From positions 1 to 53,731 of the forward strand of contig APKF01000180.1 in the NCBI GenBank assembly GCA_000353875.1: DNA of 53,731 bases, read 5' to 3'. The notes under the pieces were generated by a model, which saw nothing but the letters and a program-made list of their open reading frames with translations, was not told where the DNA came from and searched no databases. Positions 8,689 to 16,913 of the stretch are shown here, one piece after another (the first letter of the stretch is position 1; each line of letters starts with the position of its first letter). The position numbers and the translations under genes are program-made. The DNA comes from Candidatus Caldatribacterium californiense OP9-cSCG. Lineage in GTDB: Bacteria; Atribacterota; Atribacteria; Atribacterales; Caldatribacteriaceae.

Positions 8689-9705
8689 CTATGCATTCCT
8701 CCCCTTGGTATAGAGAAAGCCGTTTCGGAGAAACTTCAGGTAATCGAGAACCTTTCCTGCTCGGAGAGCAACACAGGACACCGGATCCTCGGCAACGTAC
8801 ACAGGAGTTCCCAGAGCCTTGGCCAGCATCTCATCAATGCCCCGAAGGAGCGATCCTCCCCCGGTGAGGCAGATACCCTTTTCTCCAATATCAGCAGCAA
8901 GCTCAGGAGGTGTATGCTCAAGTACCATCCGTGCTGCCTCGACAATGTATGAGAGGGGTTCGGTGAGGCATTTGTAGACCTCTGAAGCGCTGAGGAGAAT
9001 CTCTTTGGGAAGTCCCGAGACAAGGTCTCGCCCCTTGACGCGGACTACCTTATCCTCCGGAGGGGGCACAGCCCACCCAATCTCAATCTTAATCATCTCC
9101 GCAGTTTTCTCACCGATGAGGAGATTGAACTTTTTCCTGAGGTGACGGATAATGGCCTCGTCCATCTTATCCCCTGCCACCCGCACGGACTGGCTGACCA
9201 CAATCCCCCCCAGGGAGAGTACGGCAACATCCGTGGTCCCTCCTCCAATATCAATCACCATATTCCCTGAAGGGCCCGTGATGTCGAGGCCAGCCCCTAG
9301 AGCCGCCGCCATGGGTTCCTCAATGAGGTACGCCTTACGGGCTCCCGCGTGGTACGCCGCATCGAGCACTGCCCGCTTTTCAACCTCGGTGCCTCCTGAG
9401 GGAACGCAGACCACGACATCGGGCTTGAAAAGGCTTCGCCCGCATACCCGCTGGATGAAGTAGGACAGCATCTTCCGGGTGATCTCATAATCGCTGATCA
9501 CTCCATCGCGCAGGGGACGGTGGGCCACAATGTGTTCCGGAGTCTTCCCAATCATCTCCCAGGCTTCTTTTCCCACCGCAAGAATCTGATTGGAATCTTT
9601 GGCAATGGCCACAACCGAAGGTTCGTTGAGCACAATCCCCCGTCCATGGAGGTAAATGAGCGTCGTTGCCGTGCCAAGGTCAATCCCCAATCGTTTATTC
9701 CACAT
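8689..9705 (-). CDS. mreB: Rod shape-determining protein MreB
   Basis: MreB is a bacterial actin that forms membrane-attached filaments and directs lateral peptidoglycan synthesis. The 338 residues show the actin-fold signatures: phosphate 1 loop GIDLGTATT at the N-terminus, the VVCVPSGGTEVEKRA block, phosphate 2 loop IDIGGGTTDVAVLSLGG near the middle, and the adenosine motif LTGGGSLLRGIDEML near the end. The start ATG at 9705 is preceded by GGGAGG at 8 nt. No mreC, mreD or rodA lies next to it. Instead murA is upstream and the S55 protein downstream, so this may be one of several MreB/Mbl paralogues. Confidence 0.95.
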   Translation of the reverse strand: MWNKRLGIDLGTATTLIYLHGRGIVLNEPSVVAIAKDSNQILAVGKEAWEMIGKTPEHIVAHRPLRDGVISDYEITRKMLSYFIQRVCGRSLFKPDVVVCVPSGGTEVEKRAVLDAAYHAGARKAYLIEEPMAAALGAGLDITGPSGNMVIDIGGGTTDVAVLSLGGIVVSQSVRVAGDKMDEAIIRHLRKKFNLLIGEKTAEMIKIEIGWAVPPPEDKVVRVKGRDLVSGLPKEILLSASEVYKCLTEPLSYIVEAARMVLEHTPPELAADIGEKGICLTGGGSLLRGIDEMLAKALGTPVYVAEDPVSCVALRAGKVLDYLKFLRNGFLYTKGRNA

Positions 9706-9721
9706 ACAGGATTCCTCCCGT

Positions 9722-11011
9722 TCACCCTTGCACTCGTTCGATAAACGCTCCCAGGGATTGGAGCTTCACCTCGAGGTCCTCATAGCCCCGGTCAATATGG
9801 TGAATCCCGTTGACTTCGGTCACGCCTTCTGCAGCAAGACCCGCAAGAACAAGGGCCGCTCCTGCTCGAAGGTCCGTGGCCGTCACCCGGGCACCGGTAA
9901 GCTTCTCCACTCCCACCACCACTGCGCTCCGTCCCTCCACCTGAACCTTTGCCCCCATGCGTTCTAGTTCCCCAACATGGGCAAAGCGGCTCTCAAAAAC
10001 CGTCTCAGTGATGACGCTCACCCCGTCAGCAAGACACAAAAGCGACATGAACTGCGCCTGCATGTCCGTCGGAAAACCCGGATAGGGCATGGTCTTGATA
10101 TTCGTGGGCCTGGGACGTTCAAACATCACCACCCGAACGGCGTCTTCACCGACCTTCTCAACCTGCGCACCGACTTCCTCAAGCTTTGTGAGAACAGACC
10201 TGAGAAGGGAGGTTTCCACACCGTGCACCGTAACGTCCCCCCGGGTGATAGCAGCGGCAACACAGAACGTTCCGGCCTCAATACGGTCGTTCATGATGGT
10301 GTATTCACACCCCTGAAGGTCCTTCTTTCCCCGGACAACAATGGTGTCTGTTCCCGCTCCCTCAATGGAGGCCCCCATCAACGTGAGAAAGCGGGCAAGG
10401 TCCACCACTTCGGGTTCCCGAGCGGCATTGGCGATGATTGTCTCGTCCTCAATGGTTGCCGCAAGCATCATCACGTTCTCTGTGGCTCCGACACTTGGAA
10501 AATCAAAGTACACCTCGCCCCCATGGAGCTTCTGGGCCCACGCCTCGATATACCCGGAACGCATGGAAACGTCCACTCCAAGGTGGGCGAACCCCTTAAG
10601 GTGCAGGTCGATGGGGCGAGACCCAATGGCGCATCCCCCGGGGAGTGGAACCTGCGCCTTACCCAGTCGGGAGATCAGAGGCCCGGTGACGAGAAACGAC
10701 GCCCGCATTTTCCGGATGAGCTCGTAAGGAGGCTCAAAGCGGGAAATGGTGACGGGGAAAATGCGGTAGGAATGTTTCCCGATGCGCTCAACACCGGCCC
10801 CAAGGCTTTCGAGAACCATCACCATGGTGCGAACGTCAAGGAGATCCGGGACATTGTGAATAACGGAGGGAGTGCTGCTCAAAAGCGTTGCAGCAAGGAT
10901 AGGCAGTGCTGCGTTCTTCGAACCCCCGACGGTTACACTCCCCCTGAGAGGCTGAAGACCGCGAATACGAAAGTACTCTCTCACTTCAGTCTGGTCTTTT
11001 TGCCCGTCCAT
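9722..11011 (-). CDS. murA: UDP-GlcNAc 1-carboxyvinyltransferase MurA
   Basis: MurA transfers enolpyruvate from PEP to UDP-GlcNAc, the first committed step of peptidoglycan synthesis, and is the fosfomycin target. The protein shows the family's N-terminal [20 protein letters not shown] block, the catalytic loop [14 protein letters not shown] with its cysteine (so fosfomycin sensitivity is expected), and [13 protein letters not shown] near the C-terminal third. The start is uncertain. The longest frame begins at a TTG at 11032 that lies in a TATAAT box, so I favour the ATG at 11011. A GTG at 10984 (giving MREYFRIRG) is also possible and fits the normal family start better. It lies between topB and mreB. 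Confidence 0.95.
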   Translation of the reverse strand: MDGQKDQTEVREYFRIRGLQPLRGSVTVGGSKNAALPILAATLLSSTPSVIHNVPDLLDVRTMVMVLESLGAGVERIGKHSYRIFPVTISRFEPPYELIRKMRASFLVTGPLISRLGKAQVPLPGGCAIGSRPIDLHLKGFAHLGVDVSMRSGYIEAWAQKLHGGEVYFDFPSVGATENVMMLAATIEDETIIANAAREPEVVDLARFLTLMGASIEGAGTDTIVVRGKKDLQGCEYTIMNDRIEAGTFCVAAAITRGDVTVHGVETSLLRSVLTKLEEVGAQVEKVGEDAVRVVMFERPRPTNIKTMPYPGFPTDMQAQFMSLLCLADGVSVITETVFESRFAHVGELERMGAKVQVEGRSAVVVGVEKLTGARVTATDLRAGAALVLAGLAAEGVTEVNGIHHIDRGYEDLEVKLQSLGAFIERVQG

Positions 11012-11021
11012 ATCCACGCTA

Positions 11022-11027
11022 ATTATA
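11022..11027 (-). promoter_or_regulatory. Possible -10 box before murA
   Basis: A perfect TATAAT on the minus strand lies at the topB-murA junction, preceded by GAG instead of the TGn found at several other promoters here. No convincing -35 hexamer is seen 16-18 nt upstream. If used, it would give MurA, MreB and the envelope genes a supply of transcripts independent of the malic enzyme/fumarase genes upstream. The resulting leader before the ATG at 11011 would be only a few bases. Confidence 0.35.
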
Positions 11028-11028
11028 C

Positions 11029-13173
11029 TCAATCTCCCTTATCCTCGCCATCTTCTCTTTCAGCTCGTACCTTAGAGGGCGCATGAGGAAACGCAAACTC
11101 TACCTTGCCGTCTTCGGAAAGAACAAGCACTGCGGAGAACCTTTTCCCCTTTCGGGAACGGAAACCCGAAAGCCTGTCCGTTCGGCCACTTGCCAGGAGT
11201 TTCTGGACCTGCTGGCGGGAGATTTTCTTTCCCGAAATGGTCTTCCACACCGTGAAAGGACAGCCTTCCTTCCACCGGGAACAGCTGAAAGCGACTTTAC
11301 TCTCGTACACCGGGGCACCGCAGAGCGGGCAGGGACCCAGAGGGTACCTTGAGGCTACCATGCGGCTTTTCGCTTCCCGAACGTCTTCCAGATTCTGGGC
11401 TTTGACTTTGGCGACAATTTCCCGGGTCAAACTCTTGATACCCTCCATGAAGAGCTCCCGGGTAAACTGCCCTTTTTGGATGAGATTGAGCTTCTTCTCC
11501 CACTCACCTGTAAGCTGAGGCGAGGCGAGTTCCGGGATGGGAATGCTCTCTACAAGGCTCACAAGCTCCATGCCCTTGGGAGTGGGAATGAGGGTCTTTC
11601 CCTCTCGCTCCACATACCCAACTTCGATGAGACGTTCGATAATGGCCGCCCGGGTCGCTGGCGTTCCAATGCCGCTTTCCTTCAGTATTTCCCGAAGCTC
11701 CTCGTCCTCAACAAAACGCCCAGCTCCTTCCATGGCTGCAAGAAGCGCGGCCTCGGTGTACCTTGGAGGAGCTTTCGTCTCCTTTTCTTCACTCCAGGCC
11801 TCCACAACATCTACCTCTTCTCCCCGAGGGACAACGGGGAGAAACTCCTCCTCTTCCCTGGGATAGAGCACTCGCCACCCCGGCTCGGCGAGAACCTTGG
11901 CCTTGCTCAGGAAGATCTCTCTCTCCACCCTGGTCCTGATCGTCCGGTGCACCCAGACTGCCGGGGGATGGAAAACCGCCAGGAAACGGCGCACAATGAG
12001 ATCCAAAACCTTTCGCTCTCCTTCCTTCAGTACTTCCCAGCGGATTTCCTCCCCCGTGGGGATGATAGCGTGGTGATCCGTGACCTTACTCCGGTCAAAA
12101 ACACGCCGGTCTTTGAGGGCCTCCCGGAGCGAAAGATTTCTGACAAACTCGGCAAACCCACACCGAGCGAGCATGGCAACGTTTTTTTCTACCTGACCCA
12201 GAAGGTCTTCGGAGAGGTAACGGGAGTCCGTCCGGGGATACGTGATGAGCTTGTAGTGCTCATAGAGCCTCTGGGCAATATCAAGGGTTCTCTGAGCTGA
12301 ATACCCGAAGAGTTTGTTGGCATCCCGCTGGAGTTCAGTGAGGTCGTACAGCAGGGGATGGGCTTCCTGGGTTTTGTGCTCGGAGAACTCCTCAACCTTC
12401 CCCCGCTTCCCCAAAACCCCAGCCACAATCTTTTCTGCCTCGTCTTTGTCGAAAAGACGGTCGTCCTCGCCTCCCCGCCACTTCCCCACATACGTGAGGT
12501 CCCCATACCGGAAACGGGCAAAGACCTCAAAGTATGGGGTGGGACGGAAGTTCTGAATCTCCCGCTCCCGGTGGACCAGGATGGCCAGAGTCGGGGTCTG
12601 GACCCTTCCAACGGAAAGCAGAATCTTGTAGCGGCTTGTGAAAGCCCGGCTTCCGTTGATACCCACAAGCCAGTCTCCTTCAGAGCGGCACTTGGCTGCC
12701 TGAGCGAGGAGCTCGTACTCTGAAGCCGGCCTGAGCTGGGCAAAGGCTTCTTGAATCGCCTCTTTCGTCATCGAGGAGAGCCAGAGACGAAACACTGGCT
12801 TCTTCAGGCCGAGGAATTCGTAAATATAGCGGAAAATCAGCTCCCCTTCCCGTCCCGCATCACAAGCATTCACCAGCGCATCGGTGTCCTCTCTTTCGGA
12901 GAGCATTCTGATAACCTCAAGGCGCTTTTCCGTTTTCTCAAGAGGCTTCAGCTTAAAAACTTCCGGGATAATGGGCAAAAGCTCAAGGTCCCATTTTCTG
13001 AAACGGTCGTCGTAGTCTTCGGGCTCGGCAAGACCAACGAGGTGTCCCACCGCCCAGGTGATGATGTACTCCGCATTTTCAAGGTATTCCCTGTGGTCCG
13101 TGAATTTCCCCAGCGCCCTGGCAATATCCCGCGCCACGCTGGGTTTTTCCGTAATGACGAGCTTCTTCCCCAT
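11029..13173 (-). CDS. topB: DNA topoisomerase III (type IA)
   Basis: Type IA topoisomerases cut one strand through a 5'-phosphotyrosine and relax negative supercoils or decatenate. The ATG at 13173 is chosen because AAGGAG lies 7 nt upstream and the family start (MGKKLVITEKPSVARDIA) follows. A frame from 13242 adds 23 unrelated residues. The Toprim metal site appears as ACDAGREGELIF (about residue 105) and the active tyrosine lies in ITYPRTDSRYL (about residue 310). The C-terminus carries one four-cysteine zinc motif (CPLCG, then CSRWKEGC). The family-typical domain order and 714 residues indicate TopB, not TopA. Its position in an envelope operon is unusual. Confidence 0.93.
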   Translation of the reverse strand: MGKKLVITEKPSVARDIARALGKFTDHREYLENAEYIITWAVGHLVGLAEPEDYDDRFRKWDLELLPIIPEVFKLKPLEKTEKRLEVIRMLSEREDTDALVNACDAGREGELIFRYIYEFLGLKKPVFRLWLSSMTKEAIQEAFAQLRPASEYELLAQAAKCRSEGDWLVGINGSRAFTSRYKILLSVGRVQTPTLAILVHREREIQNFRPTPYFEVFARFRYGDLTYVGKWRGGEDDRLFDKDEAEKIVAGVLGKRGKVEEFSEHKTQEAHPLLYDLTELQRDANKLFGYSAQRTLDIAQRLYEHYKLITYPRTDSRYLSEDLLGQVEKNVAMLARCGFAEFVRNLSLREALKDRRVFDRSKVTDHHAIIPTGEEIRWEVLKEGERKVLDLIVRRFLAVFHPPAVWVHRTIRTRVEREIFLSKAKVLAEPGWRVLYPREEEEFLPVVPRGEEVDVVEAWSEEKETKAPPRYTEAALLAAMEGAGRFVEDEELREILKESGIGTPATRAAIIERLIEVGYVEREGKTLIPTPKGMELVSLVESIPIPELASPQLTGEWEKKLNLIQKGQFTRELFMEGIKSLTREIVAKVKAQNLEDVREAKSRMVASRYPLGPCPLCGAPVYESKVAFSCSRWKEGCPFTVWKTISGKKISRQQVQKLLASGRTDRLSGFRSRKGKRFSAVLVLSEDGKVEFAFPHAPSKVRAEREDGEDKGD

Positions 13174-13186
13174 AGATGCACTCCTT

Positions 13187-14029
13187 TCACTCCTTGGCTG
13201 CCGGTCGACGGTACGGCCGGTAAGGCAGGGGAACGTATTCAACCGTGGGGCGTTGCTGAGGCGGCTGCGGGTAAAGCTCCATGAGTTCGTAGATTTCCTC
13301 CGGAAGGCCCTCCTGCACCGGAAGGCCCAGATTCCTCGCTATTTCAGGAGTGATGGGGAAATCGTGAGTCCACCTTCCCTCAGAAAGCACCTGGGCAAGT
13401 TCTCTTGCTCTCTCCTCGGGCATTTTGTCCCGCACAAGGTCGAAGACCACCTGGTACACCTGACGGATGGCTTTTCGGGCGATATCGCCGAGAATAAGCG
13501 TCTCATCATCCCGATTCGGGTTGGGTTCTTCAAGCGCCCGAAGGATTGACGCTGCGGGATACTGTCCACGGGCAGTGGTGATTTGGGGATCCACAGGGCC
13601 CAGAACGGCGTTGGGATCCATGACGATTTCGTCTGCCGCAAGGGCAATAAGCGTTCCTCCAGACATGGCGTAGTGAGGAACAAAAACCGTGACCTTTGCA
13701 GGATGTCGTTTGATGGCCCAGGCAATCTGCTCAGCAGCGAGCACCAACCCTCCAGGAGTGTGGAGGATAAGGTCAATGGGCATGTCGGGAGGCGTCATGC
13801 GGATGGCCCGAAGTACCCGCTCTGAGTCCTCAATGCTGATATAGCGGGCAATGGGAAGACCCAGGAAACTCACCGATTCCTGACGGTGGATGAGCACAAT
13901 GACCCGTGAGCGACGTTTTCTCTCGAATTCCCGTATCATTATGATCCGTCGCTGTTCGAGAATTTTCTGCTGAAGCGCTGGAAAGTACACGCTGAGAAAG
14001 AGGATGAGAAAAAGGATTTCCCAGAACAT
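13187..14029 (-). CDS. Membrane-anchored ClpP-like serine protease (SDH proteinase family)
   Basis: This protein belongs to the SDH proteinase family (PF01972), which shares the ClpP/crotonase fold and degrades proteins without ATP. An N-terminal membrane helix (FWEILFLILFLSVYFPALQ) anchors it. The catalytic region shows DLILHTPGGLVLAAEQIA and FVPHYAMSGGTLIALAADEI, where the serine of AMSGG is the likely nucleophile. The DPNAVLGPVDPQI stretch is characteristic. A proline-rich tail ends the protein. The ATG at 14035 overlaps the fumarase beta stop (ATGA). The next ATG, at 14029, has a better spacing (7 nt) from GGGGG, and I use it. Role is probably membrane protein quality control. Confidence 0.85.
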   Translation of the reverse strand: MFWEILFLILFLSVYFPALQQKILEQRRIIMIREFERKRRSRVIVLIHRQESVSFLGLPIARYISIEDSERVLRAIRMTPPDMPIDLILHTPGGLVLAAEQIAWAIKRHPAKVTVFVPHYAMSGGTLIALAADEIVMDPNAVLGPVDPQITTARGQYPAASILRALEEPNPNRDDETLILGDIARKAIRQVYQVVFDLVRDKMPEERARELAQVLSEGRWTHDFPITPEIARNLGLPVQEGLPEEIYELMELYPQPPQQRPTVEYVPLPYRPYRRPAAKE

Positions 14030-14031
14030 AC

Positions 14032-14640
14032 TCATTCCCCCTTATCCGAATTTTCCCGGTGGTACAGGAGAATCCTCCGGTACCGGATTTTCCCCTCCTC
14101 AAAGAGGTCACCGCCAAAGGCGTCATAGGCCACCATGAGGGGGAAGTCCTTCACCAAAAGGCGAAACAGCGCCTGAGCACCCAGGTCCTCGTAAGCCAGA
14201 ACCTCCTGGGACACCACAAAGGTCGAGAGATAGGCCCCAGCACCACCACAGGCGATGAAGTACACCGCCTTGTATTTTTCAAGGAGCTGTTTCACCTCTT
14301 CTCCCCGTTCACCTTTCCCAATAGTAGCCCGCAAACCCCGCTCGAGGAAGAACGCAAGATAGGGATCCATCCGCCGGCTCGTCGTTGGCCCGATGGACCC
14401 CACAGGCTCATGGGGTGGCGGTGGTGTGGGTCCGGCATAGTAGAGAACGGCTCCATGAACGGGAAAGGGGAGCTCCTTGCCCTGAGCAACCTCGCTGAGC
14501 ATCCTCCGATGCGTTGCATCCCGGGCAACGTAGAGTTCCCCGCTTAAGAAAACCCGATCGCCAACACGAAGTGCCAGAATGTCCTCAACACCCAGGGGAG
14601 TTTTCAGGATGAATTCTCGCCCCGCCATGTTGCTCACCAT
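14032..14640 (-). CDS. fumB: Class I fumarate hydratase, beta (C-terminal) subunit
   Basis: This is the swivelling C-terminal domain of the two-subunit, [4Fe-4S]-dependent fumarase/tartrate dehydratase family, which interconverts fumarate and malate. Recognisable pieces are LKTPLGVEDILALRVGDRVFLSG near the start, HGAVLYYAGPTPPPP, the SIGPTTSRRMDPY motif and FIACGGAGAYLS. The likely start ATG at 14640 overlaps the alpha-subunit stop (ATGGTGA). An in-frame ATG at 14628 is a second option, and a longer frame reaches 14676. Sequence cannot fully separate fumarase from L-tartrate dehydratase. The malic enzyme gene upstream favours fumarase. Overlap with the alpha gene implies stoichiometric translation. 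Confidence 0.9.
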   Translation of the reverse strand: MVSNMAGREFILKTPLGVEDILALRVGDRVFLSGELYVARDATHRRMLSEVAQGKELPFPVHGAVLYYAGPTPPPPHEPVGSIGPTTSRRMDPYLAFFLERGLRATIGKGERGEEVKQLLEKYKAVYFIACGGAGAYLSTFVVSQEVLAYEDLGAQALFRLLVKDFPLMVAYDAFGGDLFEEGKIRYRRILLYHRENSDKGE

Positions 14641-15476
14641 CTCAGGGTTTTCCTGCGGAAGACGTGACAGCTGCACACCAGTCCCACGGGGAAGCTGGCA
14701 ATATGGCAGGGATACGTCTCAATGCGAACCTCAAGACAGGTTACTCTTCCTCCCACCCCCTGGGGACCAATGCCCAGGCGATTAATATCCTCACACCACT
14801 TCTTCTCCAATTCCCGATACCGGGGGTCTGGATGCGAAGATCCCAAAGGACGACTCAGAGCCCGGGAGGCCAAAAAGAGGGCATAAGCCCCATTCCCACC
14901 AATACCCACACCCACCACAAGCGGTGGGCAGGCCAGGGCGGCTTTCCTGTCAAGTTCCCGCAGGATGAATCGTTCCACGTCATCAGGGGTACTCCCCGGC
15001 TCAAGCATCCCTAAAGTGGTGATGTTGTCGCATCCCCCTCCCTTTACCAGGAGGTCGATTTCGAGGTGATCCCCCTCCACCCACTCGAAGAAATACACTC
15101 CCGGAGTATTATCCTGGGTGTTTTTCCCAAAGAAGGGATCAGCAATAATGGATTTTCGGAAATACCCCTCCCGGTAAGCCAGCCGGATGGCCTCATCAAG
15201 GGCCTGTCGCAGGCTCCCTCCACGAATACAAACCTCGCTTCCCACCCGGACTTCGGCCATAACCATTCCCGTGTCCTGACAGAGAGGGAGCCTTCGTTCC
15301 TCAGCCACCACGTAGTTCTCGAGAATCTGGGTCAGCATCTCCCTCCCCGCTTCACTCTCCTCAGCGACCAGGGCGTCGAGCATTTTCTGGCGGAGCGCGG
15401 TATCGCTTCTCACATTGATCTCCAAAAGGGCGTTCTTCACTTCCTCAACGACGTCGCAAACCCAGATTTCCTTCAC
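14634..15476 (-). CDS. fumA: Class I fumarate hydratase, alpha (N-terminal) subunit
   Basis: The alpha subunit of class I fumarase binds the catalytic [4Fe-4S] cluster with three cysteines. Candidates in the sequence lie in LPLCQDTG (about residue 63), ACPPLVVGVGIGG (about residue 185) and the VTCLEVRIETYPCHIA region near the end. KGGGCDNIT replaces the more usual KGGGSEN. Length (280) agrees with stand-alone alpha subunits. It starts with GTG overlapping the malic enzyme stop by 4 nt and overlaps the beta gene by 7 nt. With malic enzyme it forms a pyruvate-malate-fumarate module. The oxygen-sensitive cluster fits an anaerobe. Confidence 0.9.
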   Translation of the reverse strand: MKEIWVCDVVEEVKNALLEINVRSDTALRQKMLDALVAEESEAGREMLTQILENYVVAEERRLPLCQDTGMVMAEVRVGSEVCIRGGSLRQALDEAIRLAYREGYFRKSIIADPFFGKNTQDNTPGVYFFEWVEGDHLEIDLLVKGGGCDNITTLGMLEPGSTPDDVERFILRELDRKAALACPPLVVGVGIGGNGAYALFLASRALSRPLGSSHPDPRYRELEKKWCEDINRLGIGPQGVGGRVTCLEVRIETYPCHIASFPVGLVCSCHVFRRKTLRW

Positions 15477-16813
15477 GCACTCTCACCTTCAGGGGGGAGA
15501 GGAATGGTCCCGTTTCGAACCCCCTCGGCCACCATCCTCCGAGCCCGGAGAATGAGACTCCGGGCTTCTTCCTCCACCTCTTCGGGACGGCGTGGCCTTC
15601 GGGCAAGACCCTGCTCCACTGCAACAGAAGCCACAGCCTTAGCCTCTTCCACATAAACCTCCCAATCGTCCATGGTCGGAATGATGTACTCCTCGTGGAG
15701 ACCTCGCCTCTTCGCAAAATGATACAGCGCAAAAGCGGCGGCAAGACACATTTCGTCAGTAATCTTTCGGGCCTGGACGCTCAGAACACCTCGAAAAAGA
15801 CCCGGAAAACCAAGGGAGTTGTTGATTTGATTCGGGAAATCCGACCGCCCGGTAGCCACAATCCTTGCTCCGTATTCCTTGGCTTCCCAGGGCCAGATCT
15901 CCGGCACAGGATTTGCACAGGCGAAAACCACCGGATCTCTGCTCATTCGGGAAATCCATTCGGGCTCAATGACCCCAGGACCAGGACTTGAAAGCGCAAT
16001 GAGCACATCCCGGCCTTCAATGGCTTCTTTTTTCCCTCCTTTGAGGTTCTCCCCGTTGGTCACAAGACAGAACTGCCACTTCCAGGGATTGCTCCTTGCG
16101 AGATCCTCCCGATCTCGATGGAGGATACCCTTTGTGTCACAGAGGACGATGTTCTCCCCCCGTACCCCCGCCTTCATGAGCAGCGAAGCAATGCGGAGAT
16201 TCGATGCTCCTGCTCCAATAAGAGCAACCCGGATATCCTCCCTTTTCTTCCCTACGACATCCAGGGCCCCCAAAAGCCCCGCAAGCACCACCAGAGCCGT
16301 GCCCTGCTGGTCATCGTGCCACACTGGAATCTCCAGTTCTTCCTGAAGTCTCTCAAGAATGGAAAAGCACGCAGGTTGAGCAATGTCCTCAAGATTCACC
16401 CCGCCAAAACTTGGCTCAAGCATCTTCACCGCTTCAACCAGCGCATCAGGACTTGAAACTCGCAGACACAGAGGAACGGCATCCACGCCTCCGAGGTAAC
16501 GGAAAAGCAGAGCCTTCCCCTCCATGACGGGCAGAGCAGCCTCAGGACCAATATTTCCAAGACCGAGTACCCGTGAACCGTCGGAAACCACAGCCACAGT
16601 GTTCCAGCGACTCGTATAGGTAAAGGAGAGACCGGGGTCCCGCTCAATGTGACGGCAGACTTCGGCCACTCCCGGAGTATACCAGAGGGCAAAGTCCTCG
16701 TAACTCCTCACCGGACACTTCAGGTGCGTTTCGATTTTCCCCCGGTAAAAGGCATGGAGACGAAGAGATTCCTCAAAGGGTCGCCGGAGTTCCCTCTCGC
16801 TCTTTCTTTCCAC
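15473..16813 (-). CDS. NAD(P)-dependent malic enzyme
   Basis: Malic enzyme interconverts malate with pyruvate and CO2 using NAD or NADP. The protein has the malic N-terminal domain (WYTPGVAEVCRHI; SRWNTVAVVSDGSRVLGLGN; GVNLEDIAQPACF; WHDDQQGTA) and a Rossmann NAD-binding domain with GAGASNLRIA. The PNQINNSLGFPGLFRGVL block is diagnostic of the family. A long frame begins at 16861, but that ATG lies inside a probable -10 element. A GTG at 16813 with AGGAGG 11 nt upstream is more likely. A GTGA overlap couples it to fumarase alpha. It is the first gene of the long leftward run. Confidence 0.92.
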   Translation of the reverse strand: MERKSERELRRPFEESLRLHAFYRGKIETHLKCPVRSYEDFALWYTPGVAEVCRHIERDPGLSFTYTSRWNTVAVVSDGSRVLGLGNIGPEAALPVMEGKALLFRYLGGVDAVPLCLRVSSPDALVEAVKMLEPSFGGVNLEDIAQPACFSILERLQEELEIPVWHDDQQGTALVVLAGLLGALDVVGKKREDIRVALIGAGASNLRIASLLMKAGVRGENIVLCDTKGILHRDREDLARSNPWKWQFCLVTNGENLKGGKKEAIEGRDVLIALSSPGPGVIEPEWISRMSRDPVVFACANPVPEIWPWEAKEYGARIVATGRSDFPNQINNSLGFPGLFRGVLSVQARKITDEMCLAAAFALYHFAKRRGLHEEYIIPTMDDWEVYVEEAKAVASVAVEQGLARRPRRPEEVEEEARSLILRARRMVAEGVRNGTIPLPPEGESA

Positions 16814-16876
16814 GAACGCCCTGTCCTCCTTTGCTTCCCCGATTCTGCCCCATTGTATCATAACTTCGAAAAGCCT

Positions 16877-16904
16877 TTGCTTTTTGCTTCCCGGGATTTA
16901 CAAT
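16877..16904 (+). promoter_or_regulatory. Promoter of the radical-SAM gene
   Basis: TTGCTT (16877-16882) and TACAAT (16899-16904) are separated by 16 nt, a sound sigma-70 type promoter. The predicted transcript start, about 7 nt past the -10, falls within a few bases of the ATG at 16914. The mRNA would thus be leaderless or nearly so. The opposite strand of the same interval holds TATGAT and TACAAT, possible -10 elements for the divergent malic enzyme operon, without a clear -35. Confidence 0.55.
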
Positions 16905-16913
16905 AAAGGGCAT

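Noticed and set aside
7780-8952. 390-residue plus-strand frame
   Set aside because: Antisense to the S55 protein and mreB, both recognisable on the minus strand.
9977-11086. 369-residue plus-strand frame
   Set aside because: Antisense to murA, which has all family motifs.
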